Source: JAZKHE01 sp040385525
Lineage (GTDB): Bacteria; Bacteroidota; Bacteroidia; UBA4408
Reading direction: 5' to 3'
Length of the DNA: 64,000 nt
Assembly: GCA_040385525.1 (NCBI GenBank)
Contig: JAZKHE010000002.1
Coordinates: forward strand, 868,001 to 932,000
The position numbers were made by a program, and so were the translations under genes. The notes beneath the pieces were generated by a model, which was not told the DNA's origin, made no database searches, and worked only from the letters and a program-made list of their open reading frames with translations. Shown here one piece after another: positions 16,640-24,574 of the stretch. Each line of letters starts with the position of its first letter. Within the stretch, counting starts at the first letter, position 1.

Positions 16640-16841
16640 GTTACTTAGTTTTAAATTATTAATATTACTTTAGTTAATGTGTAAGAAAATTGTAAAAGCG
16701 CTTTTGTGATTTTCTGACGGTGCAAAGTAACGGCGAGCTAAAAAATTTACTCGGTTTTTACTTGCTTACACTCGATTTTATTCACTTGTAAGTATTTGCA
16801 AACGAATAGTTTATTTATAATGTATTGAAAATGAGTGCTGT

Positions 16842-16871
16842 TTTGATTTTTAAATTAATTTGTTATATTTA
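16842..16871 (+). promoter_or_regulatory. Possible promoter ahead of the cassette-like block
   Basis: TTTG (16842-16845) and TATATTTA (16864-16871) are 18 bases apart, one base off the Bacteroidota consensus. The 16640-16929 gap otherwise shows only the ssb upstream region and the half-site at 16899-16919. Confidence 0.45.
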
Positions 16872-16898
16872 CAAAGCAAAAGCGTTTAAAATTTGTAA

Positions 16899-16919
16899 TT
16901 GCGCTTAGCGACAAGTTAG
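16899..16919 (+). repeat. attC-like right half-site upstream of the orphan gene
   Basis: GCGCTTAGC followed by GACAAGTTAG resembles the right ends of the elements at 17798-17924 (TGCTTAGC, then GTTA) and 18642-18761. It would mark the left boundary of a first cassette. No left arm is visible. Confidence 0.4.
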
Positions 16920-16929
16920 CAGTAATGCC

Positions 16930-17781
16930 ATGATAAACCATCTTGAAATAATTATTCTTTGTTCTAAGAAAAATATATTCGACTATGTCGACATATTTCT
17001 TGACCCTATTGTAGCTATAATAACCTTTATTTTAGGTATATGGGTTTCAAATTATTTTACAAATAAAAAAGAAAATAAAAAGCTAAGTGACACAATAGAC
17101 TATTTTGACTTATATTATTTAGACCAAAAAAAGTCAATTGATGACCAAATAGAAGCTTTCGGAAAACTAGAAAAAGACTTGGACAATTATATAAATACAA
17201 ATGGACTTCCATATCAATATATTCTACAACCATATTCAATTTTAGAAACCATAAATAAAGAGACATTATTAAATGCTTGGACTAAAATTAAAAACAGAGA
17301 CCCAAAAACTCTTATGAATATTCTCAAATTTATTGAATTTATTAAAACTCTATTCACATTTCATCAAGATTATCATAAAGACTTTTTAATTAGACAAAAT
17401 GAGTTACGTAATAAATGGCAAAAAGAGATTAACGAATTCATGGTACTTAAAGGCAAAATGTTAGAATTGCCTAAGGAAGAAATAATCAAGAACATGGTTC
17501 TTTCTGAGTTTAATAATATTTGTAATAATTGGTTGAAACCAGAAAATGTTATCGCATTTAAGGACACTATAAAATATCTTGTTGAACCTGTTATGAATTT
17601 GTATGGACCTATTTATCAAAAAAATCCGGAAGACAAAAAAATCTATGAATTACTTTTGCATGTTCAAAAAATAGACGCAATATATAAAGAATGGACTAGT
17701 GATATCTCTCAGTATAAAGTCGGTTTAAATGGTTCAATACAAAAAGTGACAGCAAAACTTTCTGAACTAAATGAGAAGTGA
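16930..17781 (+). CDS. Membrane-anchored helical protein of unknown function
   Basis: 283 residues that I do not recognise. One transmembrane helix near the N-terminus (about residues 24-43, DPIVAIITFILGIWVSNYF) is followed by a Lys-rich stretch and a long, mostly helical, charged cytoplasmic region with coiled-coil character. No enzymatic motif is visible. Codon use is very AT-rich. It is followed by a 125-base inverted-repeat element (17798-17924) of the kind that also follows the next gene, suggesting a captured cassette. A phage-defence or membrane-stress role would be a guess. Confidence 0.7.
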   Translation: MINHLEIIILCSKKNIFDYVDIFLDPIVAIITFILGIWVSNYFTNKKENKKLSDTIDYFDLYYLDQKKSIDDQIEAFGKLEKDLDNYINTNGLPYQYILQPYSILETINKETLLNAWTKIKNRDPKTLMNILKFIEFIKTLFTFHQDYHKDFLIRQNELRNKWQKEINEFMVLKGKMLELPKEEIIKNMVLSEFNNICNNWLKPENVIAFKDTIKYLVEPVMNLYGPIYQKNPEDKKIYELLLHVQKIDAIYKEWTSDISQYKVGLNGSIQKVTAKLSELNEK

Positions 17782-17797
17782 AACGTTAAGCACTACT

Positions 17798-17924
17798 GCT
17801 AACTGCAGCTACCCAAAAGGCGGCGTTTCGTGGTTAAATCAAGCTTTGTACTTCTATCAAAGTTTCTGCTTGGTTTACAGTTTAGTGCTTCGAAATCAGC
17901 TGCTTAGCAAATTGCCAACCGTTA
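17798..17924 (+). repeat. attC-like inverted-repeat element 1
   Basis: The left arm GCTAACTGCAGCT (17798-17810) and right arm AGCTGCTTAGC (17898-17908) pair, and the element is bounded by TAAC (17800-17803) and GTTA (17921-17924). The interior shares GGCGG, a GTG-TT word and AAGYTTTGTA with element 2. It starts 17 bases after the orphan gene stop. Confidence 0.6.
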
Positions 17925-18002
17925 TACCATTTTAGAGAACCATACACAAATAGACACGCTATATAAATTTTATTCAATGTGAATTTTTTAAATAAATAAA
18001 AA

Positions 18003-18644
18003 ATGAGAATACATACACAAGAAACACAGGCAAGTTTAACGCCACAAAAAGCACTTCAAATTTTAAAAGAAGGCAACAACAGATTTATTAATAATTTAAA
18101 AGCAAACAGAGACTTGTTGGAACAAGCAGGTTATACTGCTGATGGACAGTTTCCATTTGCTGTTATTTTAAGTTGTATAGACAGCCGCACTTCTACTGAA
18201 TTAATTTTTGACCAAGGTTTGGGTGATGTTTTCAGCGTTAGAATTGCAGGAAATATTATTAACGAAGATATTTTAGGTAGTATGGAATTTGCCTGTAAAG
18301 TGGCAGGCTCAAAAATAATAGTTGTGTTAGGACACACAAAATGTGGGGCAGTAAAAGGAGCTTGTGACCACATAGAAATGGGTAATTTAACGGCATTGTT
18401 AAGTAAAATACAACCTGCAGTTTATGACGAAAAAACGGTAACAGAAAATCGAACATCTAAAAATTCAGATTTTGTTGAAAAAGTAGCCGTTATAAATGTG
18501 AAAAGAACAGTACAAGGAATTGTACAACGAAGTCCGATTTTAAAAGAAATGATAGAAAAAGGAGAAATTGGTATTGTTGGAGGCACTCACGACATTGCAA
18601 CAGGAAAAGTAACTTTTTTTGAAACCGAATTTAAAGGCATATAA
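18003..18644 (+). CDS. Beta-class carbonic anhydrase
   Basis: 213 residues. It interconverts CO2 and bicarbonate with a zinc ion held by Cys58, His111 and Cys114; the Asp60/Arg62 dyad (CIDSR) completes the site, and GHTKCGAVKGAC is the second zinc motif. No signal peptide, so cytoplasmic. The two inverted-repeat elements flank it on both sides (17798-17924 and 18642-18761), the second overlapping the stop codon, which is the layout of a gene cassette. No promoter is evident immediately upstream. Confidence 0.95.
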   Translation: MRIHTQETQASLTPQKALQILKEGNNRFINNLKANRDLLEQAGYTADGQFPFAVILSCIDSRTSTELIFDQGLGDVFSVRIAGNIINEDILGSMEFACKVAGSKIIVVLGHTKCGAVKGACDHIEMGNLTALLSKIQPAVYDEKTVTENRTSKNSDFVEKVAVINVKRTVQGIVQRSPILKEMIEKGEIGIVGGTHDIATGKVTFFETEFKGI

Positions 18645-18761
18645 CAGCGGTTTGGCTTAATGGCGGATTCAGTGCTTCGTATGAAGTTTTGTAGATATGT
18701 CGCAAATTCAGTGCTGGCAAATAGTTTTTTTAAGCCTAAACGCAAATACACAAAACGTTAG
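18642..18761 (+). repeat. attC-like inverted-repeat element 2
   Basis: GCGGTTTGGCTTAA (18647-18660) pairs with TTAAGCCTAAACGC (18730-18743) with one or two mismatches. The outer TAAC (18642-18645) and GTTA (18757-18760) complement each other. It is 120 bases long, overlaps the carbonic anhydrase stop codon, and shares internal words with element 1. Confidence 0.65.
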
Positions 18762-18810
18762 TTTGTATAGCAATACCAAACTAGAAAGTATTACTAATTT
18801 AAAATAATAA

Positions 18811-19251
18811 ATGAATACAAATTCTGATTGCGAAATTTATAGTTCTAGAGAACTAAATGCAACTGTAGAGATAGTTTATAAAGCATTTGCCAATCCTTTG
18901 CATTTAAAAAATTGGTGGGGACCAGAAGGATTTACAAATACAATACACGAATTTGATTTGCGACCTGAAGGAAAGTGGATTTTAACAATGCACGGACCCG
19001 AAAAAGGCAACTATGAAAATTCTTCTGTTTTTAAAATTGTTAAACAAAATGAACTTATAAGTTGGAAAAGGATTTCACAACCGTTATTTGATATGGAAAT
19101 TGCGTTTGAAAAAATTGCTGATTCTAAAACTCAAATTTCGTTTCGAATGATTTTTGAAACTGTTGAAGCATGCAACAAAATAAGACCTTTTGCAGAACCA
19201 AAAAATGAAGAAAACTTTGATAGGCTGGAAAAAGAAATTTTGAATATGTAA
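18811..19251 (+). CDS. SRPBCC family protein, AHSA1-like
   Basis: 146 residues with the START/Bet v1-type fold: VYKAFANPLHLKNWWGPEGFTNTIHEFD is the AHSA1/CalC-type N-terminal motif, with KILTMHG-like strands and a C-terminal helix. Such proteins have a hydrophobic ligand cavity or act as Hsp90-activator-like small proteins; the ligand is unknown. First of three SRPBCC genes in tandem, all + strand, each separated by 70-130 bases. Confidence 0.88.
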   Translation: MNTNSDCEIYSSRELNATVEIVYKAFANPLHLKNWWGPEGFTNTIHEFDLRPEGKWILTMHGPEKGNYENSSVFKIVKQNELISWKRISQPLFDMEIAFEKIADSKTQISFRMIFETVEACNKIRPFAEPKNEENFDRLEKEILNM

Positions 19252-19261
19252 TTTAAAATGT

Positions 19262-19279
19262 GAGCTACCACAACGTATA
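19262..19279 (+). repeat. Possible short cassette boundary
   Basis: GAGCTAC (19262-19268) followed by AACGTATA (19272-19279). The gap after the next gene starts with the same GAGCTAC and contains GTAAATCTGA, close to GTATAAATCTGAT here. Weak on its own. Confidence 0.3.
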
Positions 19280-19349
19280 AATCTGATGGGGTTTTTTAGG
19301 TTTCAACTACTTTTCTTCCGAAAAATTTCTATTCAAAAAAAATGAAATA

Positions 19350-19357
19350 TATATTTG
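19350..19357 (+). promoter_or_regulatory. -7 box upstream of the second SRPBCC gene
   Basis: TATATTTG at 19350-19357 lies 23 bases before the ATG at 19381. No clear -33 element was found. Confidence 0.55.
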
Positions 19358-19380
19358 TATACTAAATAAAATAAAACAGC

Positions 19381-19911
19381 ATGAATATTTTAATCACAAT
19401 TCTATCAGTAGTTGCAGGCATTATTGCCTTGCTTTTAATCATTGCAATTTTCTCAAAAAAGGGATACAGTACCCACTGTGAAATTATCATCAATGCACCC
19501 CTTCAAAAAGTTTTTGACTATCTAAAACAAATCAAAAATCAAGATAATTTTAATGTATGGGTAATGATGGACCCCAACATGAAAAGAGAATTTAAAGGAA
19601 CTGACGGAACTGTTGGATTTGTTTATGGATGGAATGGAAATAAAAAAGCAGGCGAAGGCGAACAGGAAATTAAAGCAATTAGCGAAGGAAAAAATATTGA
19701 AATGGAAATTCGTTTCGTAAGACCTATGCCAGGAATTGCGCAAGCAAAAATAACAACGGAATCTTTATCTGACAATGAAACAAAAGTTACCTGGACTTCT
19801 GCTGCCCCAATGAAATATCCACTGAACATTATGTTGCCAATGATAGTGAAACTGCTGGAGAAAGATATGAATACAAGTTTAACTACTTTGAAAAATATTC
19901 TTGAAAAATAA
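19381..19911 (+). CDS. SRPBCC family protein with N-terminal membrane anchor
   Basis: 176 residues. A strong transmembrane segment (about 4-25, ILSVVAGIIALLLIIAIF) precedes a polyketide cyclase/dehydrase-type SRPBCC domain (about 33-172) with APLQKVFDYLKQIKNQDNFN and the late VTWTSAAPMKYPLNIM strand. The domain is probably displayed at the inner membrane; orientation is not clear. It has its own -7 box. Confidence 0.85.
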   Translation: MNILITILSVVAGIIALLLIIAIFSKKGYSTHCEIIINAPLQKVFDYLKQIKNQDNFNVWVMMDPNMKREFKGTDGTVGFVYGWNGNKKAGEGEQEIKAISEGKNIEMEIRFVRPMPGIAQAKITTESLSDNETKVTWTSAAPMKYPLNIMLPMIVKLLEKDMNTSLTTLKNILEK

Positions 19912-19920
19912 TTATTACCA

Positions 19921-19956
19921 GAGCTACATTTTGTAAATCTGAAAAACGTTAGCTGT
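19921..19956 (+). repeat. Possible short attC-like site
   Basis: GAGCTAC (19921-19927) just after the stop and AACGTTAGCTG (19946-19956) form near-complementary ends (AGCTAC and GTTAGCT). It is far shorter than elements 1 and 2. Confidence 0.35.
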
Positions 19957-19980
19957 AATTTTATTTCGATACATTGAACA

Positions 19981-20427
19981 ATGCTAAAACAAATTGAAAA
20001 TTCATTACTAATTAACGCTCGTCCATCATTAGTTTGGGAACATTTGACAAATCTTGAATTAATGAAAAAATGGATGGGTGAACCTGAAATGAAAATAGAA
20101 GTGCATACCAACTGGAAAATTAATTCCCCAATTCTAATTAATGTTTTTCATCACATTCAAATTGTAACAAATGGTTTTATTTTACAATATGAAAAAGAAA
20201 GAAAATTAAAATACAGTCATTTAAGTTCTATTTCAGAACTTGCCGACATACCTGAAAATTATACAATTATTGAATTTAGTTTAAAACCTACCGAAAATAA
20301 AACGCATTTAACAATTAATATTGAAAACTTTCCAACTGAAACGATATACAAACATTTAGAATTATACTGGAGAACAACTATTTTTACAATTAAAACGGAA
20401 GTAGAAAAACAAGTAAAAATTATTTGA
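19981..20427 (+). CDS. SRPBCC family protein
   Basis: 148 residues, starting MLKQIENSLLINARPSLVWE, then HLTNLELMKKWMGEPEMKIEV, the usual opening helix-strand of AHSA1/SRPBCC proteins, with a final helix (HLELYWRTTIFTIKTEVEKQ). Cytoplasmic. Third member of the tandem; sequence similarity to the other two is low, so this is a family cluster rather than a recent duplication. Confidence 0.85.
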   Translation: MLKQIENSLLINARPSLVWEHLTNLELMKKWMGEPEMKIEVHTNWKINSPILINVFHHIQIVTNGFILQYEKERKLKYSHLSSISELADIPENYTIIEFSLKPTENKTHLTINIENFPTETIYKHLELYWRTTIFTIKTEVEKQVKII

Positions 20428-20473
20428 TAAAATACTACTTACAATTTTTAAAACAATTTAAAATAATAAAACT

Positions 20474-20848
20474 ATGAGAAATAAAATTATTTATTGGGTT
20501 GCTACAGCGCTCTTATCATTTGGTATGTTGGCAAGTGGTGTTTCGCAACTACTACAATTAAAAGACATGAAAGAATTAGTTACTCATGTTGGCTATCCGT
20601 TATACTTTTTGTACATTATTGGTGTTTGGAAAATTTTAGGAGTAATTGCTATTTTAATTCCAAAATACCCATTAGTAAAAGAGTGGGCTTATGCTGGTTT
20701 CTTTTTTCTTTTAACTGGCGCTTTAGTTTCGCACCTATTTATGGGCGATGTTGGTAATGCAATTTTTGGCCCTTTATTTCAAACTCTTTTTGTTTTAGTT
20801 TCATGGTATTTTAGACCAGCTAACAGAAAATTAGCATCGATAAATTAA
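20474..20848 (+). CDS. DoxX-like integral membrane protein
   Basis: 124 residues with four predicted transmembrane helices and the DoxX-family feel (LASGVSQLLQLKDMKELVTHVGYP, then GVWKILGVIAILIPKYPLVKEWAYAG). Function in this subfamily is unknown; DoxX proteins are linked to thiol and redox membrane complexes. Four bases before the DUF1801/YdeI gene, so the two are cotranscribed. Confidence 0.88.
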   Translation: MRNKIIYWVATALLSFGMLASGVSQLLQLKDMKELVTHVGYPLYFLYIIGVWKILGVIAILIPKYPLVKEWAYAGFFFLLTGALVSHLFMGDVGNAIFGPLFQTLFVLVSWYFRPANRKLASIN

Positions 20849-20852
20849 AAGA

Positions 20853-21434
20853 ATGAATTCAAAAGTAAATTGGTTTTTTACCAAACAAAGCAAATGGCAA
20901 GAAGCCTATTCTGAATTGAGAGAAATTGCGCTCGAATGTGAAGAGCTTACCGAAGAATTAAAATGGGGTTGTCCGTGTTATACTAACGAAAAAAACAATG
21001 TAGTGTTAATACATGGTTTTAAAGATTATTGTGCATTGTTATTTATGCAAGGAGCTCTGCTTAAAGACACAAAAAAGATATTAATTCAGCAAACAGAAAA
21101 TGTGCAATCGGCTAGACAAATTCGTTTTACAAGCCATGATGAAGTGATAAAAAATAAGGCAACAATAAAATCGTATATAAAAGAAGCAATTAAGATTAGC
21201 AAATTGGGATTGAAAGTAGAAATGAAAAAAACTACTGAATATAAAGTGCCCGAAGAATTTCAATCTGTTTTAGATGAAATGCCAGAATTGAAAACCGCTT
21301 TTAAAGCTTTAACACCAGGGCGACAAAGAGGATATTTATTGTATTTTTCTGCAGCCAAGCAACCAAAAACAAGAGAAAGTAGAATAGAAAAACATATTCA
21401 AAAAATACTTGAGGGGAAAGGAATTGACGATTAA
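20853..21434 (+). CDS. YdeI/DUF1801 family protein
   Basis: 193 residues. The N-terminal DUF1801 fold (EELTEELKWGCPCYTNEKNNVVLIHGFKDYCALLFMQGALL) is followed by a C-terminal YdeI/OmpD-associated helical segment (ALTPGRQRGYLLYFSAAKQPKTRESRIEKHI). Family members have been tied to bacteriocin or peptide resistance, but the mechanism is unclear. Translationally close to the DoxX-like gene. Confidence 0.85.
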   Translation: MNSKVNWFFTKQSKWQEAYSELREIALECEELTEELKWGCPCYTNEKNNVVLIHGFKDYCALLFMQGALLKDTKKILIQQTENVQSARQIRFTSHDEVIKNKATIKSYIKEAIKISKLGLKVEMKKTTEYKVPEEFQSVLDEMPELKTAFKALTPGRQRGYLLYFSAAKQPKTRESRIEKHIQKILEGKGIDD

Positions 21435-21557
21435 GCTTACAAATACAATGCCCTCAATAATTGAGTGTTTTAAAATTTTAAACTAAATTTAAACATCGGC
21501 ATTTCGAATTTCTGCTTATTGAAAAGCCTAAAACATATTGCTCTTTAATTATATAAA

Positions 21558-22034
21558 ATGAAAAAATCAATTCTATTATCTTCAGCATTAGCAACTACCT
21601 TTTGTTTGGGTTTTGCTTTTAATTCTATAACTTCAACTAACAATTCCAACCAAATGAAAAAAGTAACAGGTATTGGTGGCGTTTTTTTTAAATGCAAAGA
21701 TCCAAAAAAAGTAACCGAATGGTATCAAAAACACCTTGGTTTAAATACTAATCCCTATGGTGCTACGTTTGAGTGGTTTGAAGGTGCGGATAGCACTAAA
21801 AAAGCACAAACTCAATGGACTCCATTTGCAGAAAATACCAAATATTTTGAGCCATCTACCAAAGACTTTATGATAAACTATAGAGTAGAAAATTTAGTTG
21901 AATTGGTGGAGCAACTTAAAAAAGATGGCGTTACTATTCTCGATAAAATTGAAACGTACGACTATGGTAAATTTGTGCATATACTAGATGCAGAAGGCAA
22001 CAAAGTTGAGTTGTGGGAGCCAATTGGTGAATAG
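21558..22034 (+). CDS. VOC (glyoxalase/dioxygenase-fold) protein
   Basis: 158 residues. A VOC domain (about 36-156) starts MKKVTGIGGVFFKCKDPKKVTEWYQKHLGL and ends with the HILDAEGNKVELWEP strand, whose Glu is a typical metal ligand. The first ~25 residues look like a signal peptide, which would export the domain; an internal ATG at the VOC start would give a cytoplasmic protein. The frame is open from 21558 and I keep the longer form with reserve. Confidence 0.85.
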   Translation: MKKSILLSSALATTFCLGFAFNSITSTNNSNQMKKVTGIGGVFFKCKDPKKVTEWYQKHLGLNTNPYGATFEWFEGADSTKKAQTQWTPFAENTKYFEPSTKDFMINYRVENLVELVEQLKKDGVTILDKIETYDYGKFVHILDAEGNKVELWEPIGE

Positions 22035-22058
22035 TTTTATAATGAATAATATTTTAAT

Positions 22059-22081
22059 TAACGCATAGTTGTTATGCGTTA
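22059..22081. terminator. Palindrome between the VOC gene and hrpB
   Basis: TAACGCATA (22059-22067) and TATGCGTTA (22073-22081) form a 9-bp stem covering the hrpB stop codon, with TTTTT following on the + strand. Probably a convergent terminator. Confidence 0.5.
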
Positions 22082-24562
22082 GTTTTTCCTTTTCACACCT
22101 CTAACTGCTTCTGCGGTAAATGGATTTTCGGGCCACGAGTGTTTTGGGTAGCGACCGCGTAAATCTTTACGGACTTCAATATAGGTGTTTTTCCAAAAGC
22201 TGTTTAAATCTTGTGTTACTTGCACTGGTTTGTATCCTGGCGATAGCAAGTGTATAAGCAAAGCCGTTTTGTTGTTGTTTATTTTTGGTGTTTGTAGCCA
22301 ACCAAAAATTTCTTGCAAACGCACATGTAATTCAGGAGTTTTACCGTCAGAAAAATAATGTATTTTAATTTCGGAACTACTGGGTACTGTAATTTTTGTT
22401 GGAGCTAACTCTCCGAGTGTTTGCTGTTGCTCCCAACTTAATAAAGTGTTTAACAAATCAATGTAATTTACATTTTTTACATCGCTTAGTTTGTTATAGT
22501 TTTCAATGTAAGGAAGTAACCACTCATCAAGTGTTTCAATAAGTTTAGCATCGCTAACATCAGGCCAAATTTGCTCAGTGTTCCATTTAGCAAGGCTAAT
22601 AACGCGTGCTTGCCATTGCAAAACAGATTCTGAAAAATCTAAAAATGCTATTCCTTTTTCTGTGATAATTTCTTTCCAAATAGTTTTAATTTGTTCTTTA
22701 TTAGGAAGTGTATTGCTTTTACTTTCTAATACAATTGCACCAATTGCTTTTTCGGTTTTGCATCGTATGCTTTCTGTTTCAGAATTATAACTTACTATAT
22801 TTCGTTCTGTTGCTAAAGGCAAAACATCCGTTTTTAAAAGTGGTGCAGCACTATATATTTTTCCTTCACTTGTTCCGCCATCTAATTGAGCTACCGCAAT
22901 GTATTCTTGGTGCACTAACTCGTCGCTACTATTTAGTTTTGCTAAACGTCCGTTACTTAATTTGTATTGTCCGTTTTTTTCTGAAACTAATTTTGCAATA
23001 CGTTCAGGATAAGCCAAGGCAATTAATTTTCCTGCTTCGTTATCATCAACAAGCGTATTGTCAATGTTTGTTTTTACTGTGCTTCGCCATTGTTTTGCCA
23101 AGCGCTCAACACGTTCTAAAACCCGTTTATCGGCGTTTACGTGCTCTTTGTTTCTCCATTTCCGTAAAGCATCAATACGTAGTGCAATATTTGCGCCTGT
23201 GTTTTTATCTAAAAAATCTTTTTCTTCTAAAACAGCAATTACATCTGTTGCTAAACTTAAAAGTTGAGGATTGTTTTTATTGCTTTCAAACAAATTAGCG
23301 AAGCGCGGATGCGTTGGATATTTTAATAAGGCTTTGCCAAGTGGAGTTATTTTATTGTTTTCGATTGCTTGTAAGCTTTCTAAAATTGTTTTGGCTTGCG
23401 CTACGTTTCCTAATGGTGGCGGTGTAATCCAGTTGAGTTCGAATATATCGTTTATGCCCCAATTATAAATTTCTAGTAATGTGTTACTTAAATCTGATTC
23501 TAAAATTTCGGGCGTATTCTGATTTTTTAATAAATGATTAGCAGTTTCGGGCCACATTCTATAACAGTAACCTTCGCTTAAACGTGCAGCTCTTCCAGCA
23601 CGCTGATCGGCAGCATCTTTGGTAACACTTTCGGTAATTAATTTATTAAATCCCGATTTAAAATCGAATTTTGATTTTCGCGCTAAACCGCTGTCAATAA
23701 CTACAGTAACACCTTCGATGGTTAACGAAGTTTCGGCAATGGAAGTAGCTAATACAATTTTTCGCAAACCATTTTTGTTGGGTAAAATGGCTTCTTGTTG
23801 TAATTGAAAAGATAAATCGCCATACAAATTATGTATAACTGTTTGTGGAATGGTGTTAATTAATTCGTTTACTTTTTGAATTTCAAAAGCACCAGGAAGA
23901 AAAACCAAAATGTCTCCACTATGTTTTTGTAATGCTTGCTTAATTGTGTTTACAATTTGTTCTGTATTCAATTCGCCAAGTTTGGTGGTATTGTTATAAT
24001 TGAAGTTCAAAGGATATTGTTTTCCTTTTGAAGTTACAATAGGCGCATTTTGTAATAGTTTTGAAATTTCTTGCGTTTGTATGGTTGCCGACATAATTAA
24101 AATTTTTAAGTCCGGGCGAAGAATTTTTTGTGCTTCACAACACAATACAAAACTTAAATCGCTGTTTAAACTTCTTTCATGAAACTCATCAAAAATAATT
24201 AGTCCGTAGTTTTCGAGCGCATTATCTTCTTGCAACATGCGTGTAAGAATACCTTCGGTAACTACTTCTATTTTTGTATTTTTACTAATGCAGGTATCAA
24301 ATCGAACACGATAACCAACAGTGTTACCAACTTCTTGGTTAAGCACTTGCGCCATACGCATAGCTACAGAGCGTGCTGCCAAACGACGAGGCTCCAGCAT
24401 AATTATTTTTTTGCCTTGCAGCCAAGTTTCGTTAATGAGTTCTAACGGCAAAGCAGTTGATTTACCTGCGCCTGGAGGTGCCTGCAAAATTACCTGCGAA
24501 GCATTGTTGAGTTTATTTTTTAACTCATCAATTACTTCGTAAATGGGTAAATTATGTTGCAT
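22079..24562 (-). CDS. hrpB: ATP-dependent helicase HrpB
   Basis: 827 residues, a DEAH-box helicase of the HrpB family. APPGAGKST (28-36) is the Walker A motif, DEFHER (125-130) motif II, SAT motif III and DQRAGRAAR motif VI; the C-terminal HrpB-specific domain ends ...GRYPKHSWPENPFTAEAVRGVKRK. RNA or DNA substrate unknown in bacteria; in some species it affects mRNA processing. It lies 12 bases after pheT on the same strand, so the two are probably one transcript. Confidence 0.95.
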   Translation of the reverse strand: MQHNLPIYEVIDELKNKLNNASQVILQAPPGAGKSTALPLELINETWLQGKKIIMLEPRRLAARSVAMRMAQVLNQEVGNTVGYRVRFDTCISKNTKIEVVTEGILTRMLQEDNALENYGLIIFDEFHERSLNSDLSFVLCCEAQKILRPDLKILIMSATIQTQEISKLLQNAPIVTSKGKQYPLNFNYNNTTKLGELNTEQIVNTIKQALQKHSGDILVFLPGAFEIQKVNELINTIPQTVIHNLYGDLSFQLQQEAILPNKNGLRKIVLATSIAETSLTIEGVTVVIDSGLARKSKFDFKSGFNKLITESVTKDAADQRAGRAARLSEGYCYRMWPETANHLLKNQNTPEILESDLSNTLLEIYNWGINDIFELNWITPPPLGNVAQAKTILESLQAIENNKITPLGKALLKYPTHPRFANLFESNKNNPQLLSLATDVIAVLEEKDFLDKNTGANIALRIDALRKWRNKEHVNADKRVLERVERLAKQWRSTVKTNIDNTLVDDNEAGKLIALAYPERIAKLVSEKNGQYKLSNGRLAKLNSSDELVHQEYIAVAQLDGGTSEGKIYSAAPLLKTDVLPLATERNIVSYNSETESIRCKTEKAIGAIVLESKSNTLPNKEQIKTIWKEIITEKGIAFLDFSESVLQWQARVISLAKWNTEQIWPDVSDAKLIETLDEWLLPYIENYNKLSDVKNVNYIDLLNTLLSWEQQQTLGELAPTKITVPSSSEIKIHYFSDGKTPELHVRLQEIFGWLQTPKINNNKTALLIHLLSPGYKPVQVTQDLNSFWKNTYIEVRKDLRGRYPKHSWPENPFTAEAVRGVKRKN

Positions 24563-24574
24563 TTAAAATGTAAA

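Noticed and set aside
20494..20757. Second open frame on the + strand within the DoxX-like gene.
   Set aside because: It is a shifted frame of the DoxX-like gene with an unlikely Cys/Trp-rich composition.
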